The translations under genes and the position numbers were made by a program. From Chromera velia (lineage: Eukaryota > Sar > Chromeraceae): a DNA stretch of 13,540 nucleotides. Location: NCBI GenBank assembly GCA_018398765.1, contig JAHBMJ010002010.1, positions 10,001 through 23,540 on the forward strand, given 5' to 3'. Of this stretch, positions 8,487-13,540 are shown piece by piece (within the stretch, counting starts at the first letter, position 1; each line of letters starts with the position of its first letter). The notes under the pieces were generated by a model that worked only from the letters and a program-made list of their open reading frames with translations, was not told where the DNA came from and searched no databases.

Positions 8487-9475
8487 GCGCGCATACACTT
8501 AACACACAAAAACTTACACACACACTTACACCGACACACACAGAGGGCACAGAGGGGAGGGGAGGGGGGAAGGGCTAAATGAAGGGAGAAAACTGAGTGA
8601 AGGCAGCACAAGAGAGACGCAGAGCGGGGGTTGGAAGGATGAAAGGGAGACGGACGTGCATGCATGCAAGAATTCAAATAGACATACAGATCGACCCACG
8701 CAGAGACAGACAGACAGACAGGGGAAGAGAGACAGACAAAGAGACAACCCCAGTGACTCACTGACTGACTGACTGACTCACTCACTTGCATCTCTCCAAA
8801 GAGCGTTACCGCGACTCGATCTTTGGAGACATTTACCCCTTTGGCCGTCTTTTTGTCTGCAAAATCGTGCACTATGACTGCGCATCTGCTGGGATTTTGG
8901 AGAAGGTCTGCGAATTTCTTCGTGTCTCTTCTCGTGCAGAAGATCATCACCCCTGCTCGATCTCCCTGCTGACTCGGACTGGCTTCGTTGCAGTCAGAGG
9001 GCAGGGGGGGAAGCATCGGCGCGCCGGGGTCAGTGCCGTGCCGCCTCCTCACGGGGGACCCAGACGCGGGCGGCTGCGCCCCAGCACTTTTCATGACTTC
9101 ATCATCTTGAGCGGCGGAGAGGTAGGTAAAGGTTATCAAACAGACATAGGGAAAATTATTATTCGAGGTCGCCACAACGCAATGGCTTGCTGTCTTGAGA
9201 CACCTGAGCACAGTGTCTGGAACGGCAGTCGTCTTGACTCTCTCCCAGCGTTTGAATCCCTCTTGAGGAGGAATCTCAAAGTTGCCCCATCTCCCCGAAC
9301 CTTCCCCCACCCCATCAGGAGAGTCATCCGCGCCCTTTGTGGCAGCAAAGGAGAGTCCAAACTTGGACGAAGCACGCAAACCTGCCACGATGCTGGACTT
9401 TGAAGAGGGCGGGGAGACAACAAGGGGATCTGCGTCTGCATCCTCCAGCTCCCATCCCTCTTTGTCCTTCTTCAT
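7500..9475 (-). CDS. PNPOx-like FMN-binding split-barrel protein, 2 exons
   Basis: Proposed exons are 9475-8786 (230 codons) and 7703-7500 (67 codons plus TAG), giving 297 residues. The intron 7704-8785 is GT-AG and phase 0. Residues 1-66 are a low-complexity leader. The split barrel then reads [20 protein letters not shown] (about 94-113) and ITFTYL, a Pro/Ser/Gly-rich insert (about 120-174), [20 protein letters not shown] (175-194), CAVIVHDF (198-205), [10 protein letters not shown], then [10 protein letters not shown] and [10 protein letters not shown]. The TRRDTKK-LLQNP and VHDF order is typical of the pyridoxamine 5'-phosphate oxidase-like superfamily, especially a fungal/protist branch of unknown substrate. 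I would not call it true PdxH/PNPO. The start is the first ATG; the frame is open upstream to GTG at 9514 and slightly beyond, so a 5' exon is possible. Confidence 0.82.
7712..7748 (-). repeat. (TTCTC)n pyrimidine tract of the intron acceptor
   Basis: About seven copies of AAGAG on the plus strand read as TTCTC on the minus (sense) strand, followed by TGCCTGCAG and exon 2 of the oxidase-like gene at 7703. The microsatellite is the polypyrimidine tract of this acceptor. Confidence 0.88.
8192..8535 (-). repeat. (TG)n tract with TGTGTAAG-type variants in the oxidase-like intron
   Basis: About 340 bases of AC repeats on the plus strand (TG on the sense strand), broken by ACTTAC words and a CGCGCG segment near 8484. 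The longest pure run is 8309-8368 (30 copies). On the sense strand the ACTTAC interruptions read GTAAGT, the perfect 5' splice-site consensus, repeated many times inside the intron. Confidence 0.92.
8761..8785 (-). repeat. GTGA/GTCA repeat extending from the splice donor
   Basis: On the sense strand the intron begins GTGAGTGAGTCAGTCAGTCA: two GTGA units, then GTCA units. The first unit is the splice donor itself, after ATGCAA at the end of exon 1. Confidence 0.85.
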
Positions 9476-9608
9476 TGAAAGCTGGCTCTGGGAAGGCTGC
9501 AACCACCTATTCACTGCAAACTCCTTCAGCGTAGAAGCAGGCTACTTCATTAAATCTAGGGGGAAGAAACCGGCAACCGACGTTTGAGGGTCGATTTGCA
9601 TGTACTAA

Positions 9609-10044
9609 CGGATACCAACGCACGGCTTTACAGTTTGTCGGCAAGAGTCCAAAAGTTTTCAAGAGTCTGTCTGTATTCGCCACAAGCCGGATCCTCCACT
9701 CTTTGCTTTCGTCGATCAACTTTCTGCTTTAATTGATGGCGTGTGCCAGACGAGCTCGATCCTGTATCGCGATCGATCAACGCATGAAAGGCAGAAGAAT
9801 GGGTTGTACTGGGGAGCGTGTGTGGAAGCTCGCACAGATTTTGCACCGTTTGTGGCCTCTACTGATGGGGCACTCGGTCCTGCGGCAATGGCCGTATTGA
9901 GAGTGGCAGTCCATGAAATCTCTCAGAAAAAAGGGATGTCGGCAACGAGAGTGGGTGGTGCAGTGAAGGCTCGCATCAGTGAAGGCTCGCATGCAAAGAG
10001 CGATCCTGCGAGCATCCGTCTACTGCATCATGCAATGCCTGTAA
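9609..10044 (+). pseudogene. Reverse-transcriptase protein C-terminal remnant (frameshifted)
   Basis: The frame is open from 9609, after TAA at 9606. The core reads YWGACVEARTDF, APFVASTDGALGPAAMAVLR and ISQKKGMSATRVGGAVKARI. This order (basic Y-x-x-A-C, then F-P-F-V-x-S-x-D-G-x-L-G-x-x-A, then V-K-A-R) is what I know from the C-terminal ends of reverse-transcriptase proteins of algal and protist retrotransposons. A perfect 16-bp tandem duplication (9961-9976 and 9977-9992) shifts the frame by +1. Downstream of it, the family-like A-I-L-R-A-S motif lies in the other frame, followed by TAA at 10042. The catalytic YxDD domain is absent, so this is a 5'-truncated dead copy, as is usual for target-primed retroelements. 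The original frame stays open to 10427 but through GC hairpins, so I do not treat that part as coding. Confidence 0.6.
9961..9992. repeat. 16-bp perfect tandem duplication
   Basis: CAGTGAAGGCTCGCAT occurs twice head to tail with no mismatch. Because 16 is not a multiple of three, it breaks the reverse-transcriptase-like frame. Confidence 0.95.
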
Positions 10045-10045
10045 A

Positions 10046-10229
10046 GCCCGCAACAGTGTTTGTGGGCAAACGCCGCGGGGTCGCGGAGCGACCCCGCTTA
10101 ATTGGCCGCGGGGCGAAATTTTCTCCTGTCCGCGGCGCGCCGCGGAGCGGCGCGGCGCAGGATGTGTGGAGCCCCGCGGCCCGCCGCGGGGCGGCCAGGC
10201 CCAGCAAAAAGGTCCACTCCGCAGCGGAG
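10046..10229 (+). repeat. Cluster of five strong GC-rich hairpins
   Basis: Within 184 bases I find five inverted repeats. (1) 10046-10053 with 10060-10067, one G-U pair. (2) 10075-10084 with 10088-10097, a perfect 10-bp stem with loop GGA. (3) 10136-10143 with 10147-10154, a perfect 8-bp stem again with loop GGA. (4) 10171-10180 with 10183-10192, a perfect 10-bp arm. (5) 10217-10222 with 10224-10229 around one A. A 14-bp palindrome (CGCGGCGCGCCGCG) overlaps the third. The first stem starts two bases after the reverse-transcriptase-like stop, and the cluster is followed by A9 (10235-10243), so it may be the 3' untranslated region of that element. Confidence 0.85.
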
Positions 10230-10243
10230 CCTGCAAAAAAAAA

Positions 10244-10573
10244 GTTGAAGCGCCGCCACAGAGAGGAATCTCATAGGATACGCTCAGTTCGACTCATGCA
10301 CTCGACTCATCTCGACTCATTTTCAGACTCAACTTCACTGAACATTCTTTCAAACCTCTTCCAAATTACTCCTTCAAAGAACTGTTTACAACTGTTGATG
10401 ACAATTGTTCCTTTGTTTTATTGGTGACCAACTGCAGTAGCACAGAAACATTGAGTTCTGACAGGTCACAGACTCACCGTTGATACACCGTCTCCTCTGA
10501 GTGCCTGTTGTCCTCTGTTGTTGTTTGCGTACCCCGCCGTGCCTGCCCATCCTTGGACAGATGTCCGGCATAA
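10244..10573. other. Spacer with CGACTCAT direct repeats, no gene seen
   Basis: Contains clustered copies of CGACTCAT (about 10290-10320). A plus frame runs open through part of it but its translation has no recognisable motif. No RNA gene or terminal repeat was found. Confidence 0.5.
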
Positions 10574-10867
10574 AGGGGTTGTCTCCTATCTCCCCGGCAC
10601 AAAGGTGATGAGAGTGAGATAGACGAGGCTGTTGAGAATGAGAAAGCTCGCGATCTGGCGGATGATGAAATGTCTGATTTGGCTTCAGACGAGAATGAGT
10701 CTCTAAGTGACACAGACGAGGTGTGTCCAGACAACAAGGAATCAGAAGTGTTAGACAGACCCTTGATTTCTTCAGTTATCACAGTGGTGAAGGAGTTGAG
10801 ACTCTCGTCACAGGGGGGAAGCAAGAAGAGGGTGAGAACCAGAGGTCAGACTCGCACTCAAGGGTGA
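10574..10867 (+). CDS. Acidic then basic open frame of unknown function, possibly an exon or transposase fragment
   Basis: The frame is open after TAA at 10571 and reaches TGA at 10865. The first ATG is at 10670, giving 65 residues if translation starts there. The whole stretch is strongly acidic (DESEIDEAVENEKARDLADD, then MSDLASDENESLSDTDE), then hydrophobic, then a short basic Gly/Arg end (GGSKKRVRTRGQTRTQG). AAGG|GTGAGT at the end looks like a splice donor, so it could be an exon. Acid-then-basic N-termini occur in piggyBac-like transposases and in many nuclear proteins, but no catalytic domain follows and the homology is unproven. Codon-like composition on one strand is the only support. 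Confidence 0.3.
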   Translation, partial: RGCLLSPRHKGDESEIDEAVENEKARDLADDEMSDLASDENESLSDTDEVCPDNKESEVLDRPLISSVITVVKELRLSSQGGSKKRVRTRGQTRTQG

Positions 10868-10929
10868 GTGCCCGACTATGCGGCCTTCTTCAGGCAGTGC
10901 ACCTCTGATTTGGAATCAGATGGTCATGT

Positions 10930-11340
10930 GAGTGACTGTGATTTTAGAAAGAAATAAGTGTATCACTCTGATGCCTGGAAATCGTATGAACACGCATGAA
11001 ATCGCAAGTGAATTGATTGATTAATTCAAAAATCATTCCCTGTAATGCATTCAAATCAACGAAATAATTCAATCAATTTCAAAATAGTCATGTCATACCA
11101 TGATTGTTGATCAGACTATGACTTATAGTTTCTTTTATTGTGAATTAGATTAAAAATAAATGAGTTACTAGTTTTTTTGTGTGTTTATTTTTTGTTTGTT
11201 CTTAATATTTCCTATATTAATTATATTATTTTATCTTATTTTCATGTTTGAAATAGTTTAAAACCATAATAGAATGACTTATTCCTGCTATAAAATACTT
11301 ATAGATATATTTGATATGACCTATTAAGACTTGTAAAGGG
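10930..11340. other. A+T-rich block, no gene seen
   Basis: Very A+T-rich with T runs and TTGATT words; the line 11161-11220 is about 20% G+C. No open frame of note, no tRNA-like boxes and no terminal inverted repeat recognised. Similar in look to 4740-5730 and 11601-12340. Confidence 0.6.
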
Positions 11341-11600
11341 GTTAGAGGCCGCTGCGGAGCTGTGAGCGCTTGAAACCAGGTGAAACCCGCAGCAATACTG
11401 CCGCGGAGGTAAAAACTACTGCTTTACAGGCATTGTACTGCATGCGGGGGGAGCGGCGACCTCGCAGACAGGCAGTGGAGGGGTGTTTCAGTTCAGCAGG
11501 ATCGATTGCAGCAATGCAGGCCCCTATATATAGAGACGATGGTGACTGGGCTTAGGCCCCTATGCAGGCCTAGCATTTGCATCTAACAAAAAAAAAAAAA
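11341..11600 (+). mobile_element. GC-richer island ending in poly(A)13, possible short retroposon
   Basis: A 245-base island of balanced composition lies between two A+T-rich blocks and ends in 13 A (11588-11600). It starts with CCGCTGCGG (11349-11357), very close to CCGCAGCGG in the hairpin cluster at 10219-10227, and carries CCGCGGAGG near 11401. Near its end the word AGGCCCCTAT is repeated (11518-11527 and 11554-11563), and TAGGCC/GGCCTA (11553-11558 and 11567-11572) could form a hairpin. A body with a terminal A tail suggests a SINE-like or truncated retroposon. I did not find clear A and B boxes or target-site duplications. Confidence 0.35.
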
Positions 11601-12358
11601 TTAAAACGTATCGATCGATATAATGATGTACGTACGTATATCGGTGTACGTATTGGATTAATTATTGTAATCTCGAGCGTACGTATATACACATTCATAC
11701 ACACAAAATTGTTTGGTCCAGAATATGTAGACGGGCATGAACTCCTATAACTCCCAACTCATATGCGTGTTTTTTCGATATACGGAAGAGCTGAACAGCT
11801 AACAGAGTGAGGAATATAGTTTAAAGTTAGAGTTAGAAATTAGGTAGGCGGGGTGGCGCAGGCACCTCTTCTTCAAAAGTATCCTTTCCCTTTTGTATAG
11901 TGTCTTTTGTGACCTTCGATCCATCTTGATCGATGAATATGGAGGAGAGACACGTCGATCTATAAATGATAATAAATGATCATTGTTTGTCATGTTTGAC
12001 AACTTTAACTTATATGAATCATAAAGACTCTTCTATCAAATATGGTAAAATAATTAATGCAGATTATATTAATTTTTGTTAAATTTACTTTAATTTACTT
12101 AAACTACATGTTTTTATCATGTCTTTATGAAGTGTAATATGATATATTTTTGGTTAAACAGTCTTAGTCTACTAGGTACATACTATGTACTATGTATATA
12201 CATCATCAGATTAAATTCATTCAAAACAAACAATCACGGCTCATTTGAATATGATCTGCCAACAACGTCTACATCTTTTAGATTGGAGTTTGATTTATCA
12301 TTTTCTTAGAAAAGCAATGTAGACAATAAACTGCACACATCAATGAAGTGGCTTCTCC
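11601..12358. other. A+T-rich block, no gene seen
   Basis: Starts with alternating ACGTACGTATA words (about 11628-11695) and becomes strongly A+T-rich towards 12340. Open frames are short and without motifs. It should include the 3' untranslated region of the minus-strand gene whose stop is at 12359-12361. Confidence 0.5.
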
Positions 12359-13540
12359 CTAAGAAGGCTTGCTACCATCTCCTCCAGAGGACTGGCTGTG
12401 ACCCTTTGAAGAAGAGAGATGGGCGGACTGAGGGGGCAAGTCCGCAACAAAATTGATCATGTGGCCTCCAACTATCTGCATCCGGGGATCAAACTCGACC
12501 TGCAACCATCAAACTCAACGATCGTAATTTTGACCGAATCAAAAATTCAGTGTCCCTCTCGCTGATCCGTCACCCCATCCAGAGGCTTTTGTCTATCTAT
12601 CCACCCACCCAGCTTTCCAGCAAGTCAGCCAGCCCACCGTCGATGCGCATTGGAAATGAAGGCACGGGTCGAGATGCATGAATGCATCAGCAAGATCGAG
12701 ATTGCCATCAAGGAGGGAAATTTATGTAAAATCGACAGAGACTAATGAGTGAATGCAATCGCGCAGATACAAATGGACAGCATAACTGCGGAAGAGGACC
12801 AGTGGAAACCGAAGAAAAGACCTCTCGGTTTCTTCATTTCTGGAGAACTGGAAAATGCAGGTAAAATAAACCCAGACACACTCATGCATTCTCATCCATT
12901 TGCGCATGCACAAGACAGGTCAGGGAAGTCGGATCTGATCTGACTCACAGGGGGCGCAGGAACCGCAACGGCAGGGGGCGCAAGAGGAGGAGCACCTCCA
13001 GAGGCGTTCAAGCTGGCGCTTCCCCCTTTTGAACCATTCTTCGCACTCTTCCCTCCTCCTCTGCCACCTCGCCCCCCCCCCGGCTTCGCCTTTGGCTGCT
13101 GTGGCGGCTGATGATGTTGTGAGGACTTGCCTGCAAGAGCCAGAGACGAAAATAAGAAGGAAGAAAAACGGTCAATTCCTCCTGAGAGCTTGAATCGAAT
13201 CTCCAGCATGCTTATCCTGAATTCACTTTTGCTCCTATGCAAAATCAATGAAACAAGCAGAGTGACAATGTGAACAGTATAGAGTGTCAAAGCAGGGCAG
13301 CTGCTGTCTCTCTGTCGTTCCCCCAATCAACCCGTTGACCTTGCAGGGAAGCACAAAGACGATCCACTCACTCGCTCACTCACTTAAAAAAAGAGGCATG
13401 TCTTCATCCTCATCTTCATCCACCCCCTCTGCTCCGACCCCGGGGCCCATTGCTGAATCCTCAAGGCCAACCGGCGGACCGCTCTCGTGATGAGAATGGC
13501 TCAGCAGGTCTCCCTGTGATTCCCCCCCCCCCCCCCCCCC
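12359..13540 (-). CDS. Unrecognised low-complexity protein, last three exons (5' partial)
   Basis: Proposed exons are 13540-13384, 13130-12949 and 12499-12359, totalling 480 bases: 159 residues plus TAG. Junction phases agree (phase 1, then phase 0), with donors GTGAGTGAG and GTGAGTCAG and acceptors TTGCAG and GTTGCAG. Exon 1 encodes a possible Gly run from the C19 tract, then LLSHSHHESGPPVGLEDSAM and an acidic DEDEDED stretch. Exon 2 is Gln/Pro-rich, then KPGGGRGGRGGGKSAK, then Ala/Pro-rich (GAPPLAPPAVAVPAPP). Exon 3 has the only ordered-looking part, VEFDPRMQIVGGHMINFVAD, followed by a Ser/Gly tail. GGRGG repeats often bind RNA, so a nucleic-acid role is possible but not shown. I do not recognise the family. 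The rest lies right of the window, or an acceptor CACAG near 13515 begins the exon. Confidence 0.6.
13522..13540. repeat. Poly(C)19 tract at the window edge
   Basis: Nineteen C reach the last base of the window. On the minus strand this is a G run in frame with the unrecognised gene (Gly codons). Its length is likely to be unreliable, and it may mark a sequence or contig end. Confidence 0.85.

Noticed and set aside
9628-9846. Minus-strand frame as a 5' exon of the oxidase-like gene
   Set aside because: It overlaps the plus-strand reverse-transcriptase-like frame, has no family motif and no convincing donor in phase with exon 1.
10045-10427. Continuation of the 228-residue plus-strand frame through the hairpins
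   Set aside because: The translation is Arg/Ala/Pro-rich simply because the DNA is a GC palindrome cluster; the family-like frame ends at 10044.

Overview
This window looks like nuclear DNA of an intron-rich unicellular eukaryote. Coding exons are short and bounded by recognisable splice sites, introns are full of microsatellites, and there are no operons or Shine-Dalgarno sites. Base composition is mixed, with roughly balanced gene regions interrupted by very A+T-rich blocks. A mitochondrial-type (class 2) dihydroorotate dehydrogenase, simple-repeat-rich introns and recurrent TGCATGCA motifs would fit an alveolate such as a chromerid or coccidian. That placement is inference only; no sequence here fixes the species.

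Layout. (1) 1-772 is probably intron of the first gene. (2) 773-4704, plus strand: the C-terminal part of a class 2 dihydroorotate dehydrogenase in seven exons. The exon lengths add up in frame, one intron appears to be GC-AG, and the last intron holds a 158-bp minisatellite with an ambiguous base. (3) 4705-7499: the gap between two convergent genes, with an A+T-rich block (about 4740-5730) followed by mixed sequence in which I see no gene. (4) 7500-9475, minus strand: a two-exon FMN-binding split-barrel protein of the pyridoxamine 5'-phosphate oxidase-like superfamily, with a large CA/TG intron. (5) 9609-10243, plus strand: the broken C-terminal end of a retrotransposon reverse-transcriptase protein, a 16-bp tandem duplication that shifts its frame, then a cluster of very strong GC-rich hairpins and a short A tract. 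(6) 10244-12358: an acidic open frame of unknown nature, an A+T-rich block, a GC-richer island ending in 13 A (possible short retroposon), and a second A+T-rich block. (7) 12359-13540, minus strand: the last three exons of a low-complexity protein I do not recognise, running off the right edge in a C19 tract.

The genes do not form an obvious pathway. The first makes orotate for pyrimidine synthesis. The second is probably a flavin-dependent oxidoreductase of unknown substrate. The most unusual theme is intron architecture: several introns begin with a GTGA or GTCA microsatellite that is a continuous reiteration of the 5' splice site, repeats tend to be G/T- or pyrimidine-rich on the transcribed sense strand, and one acceptor's pyrimidine tract is itself a microsatellite.
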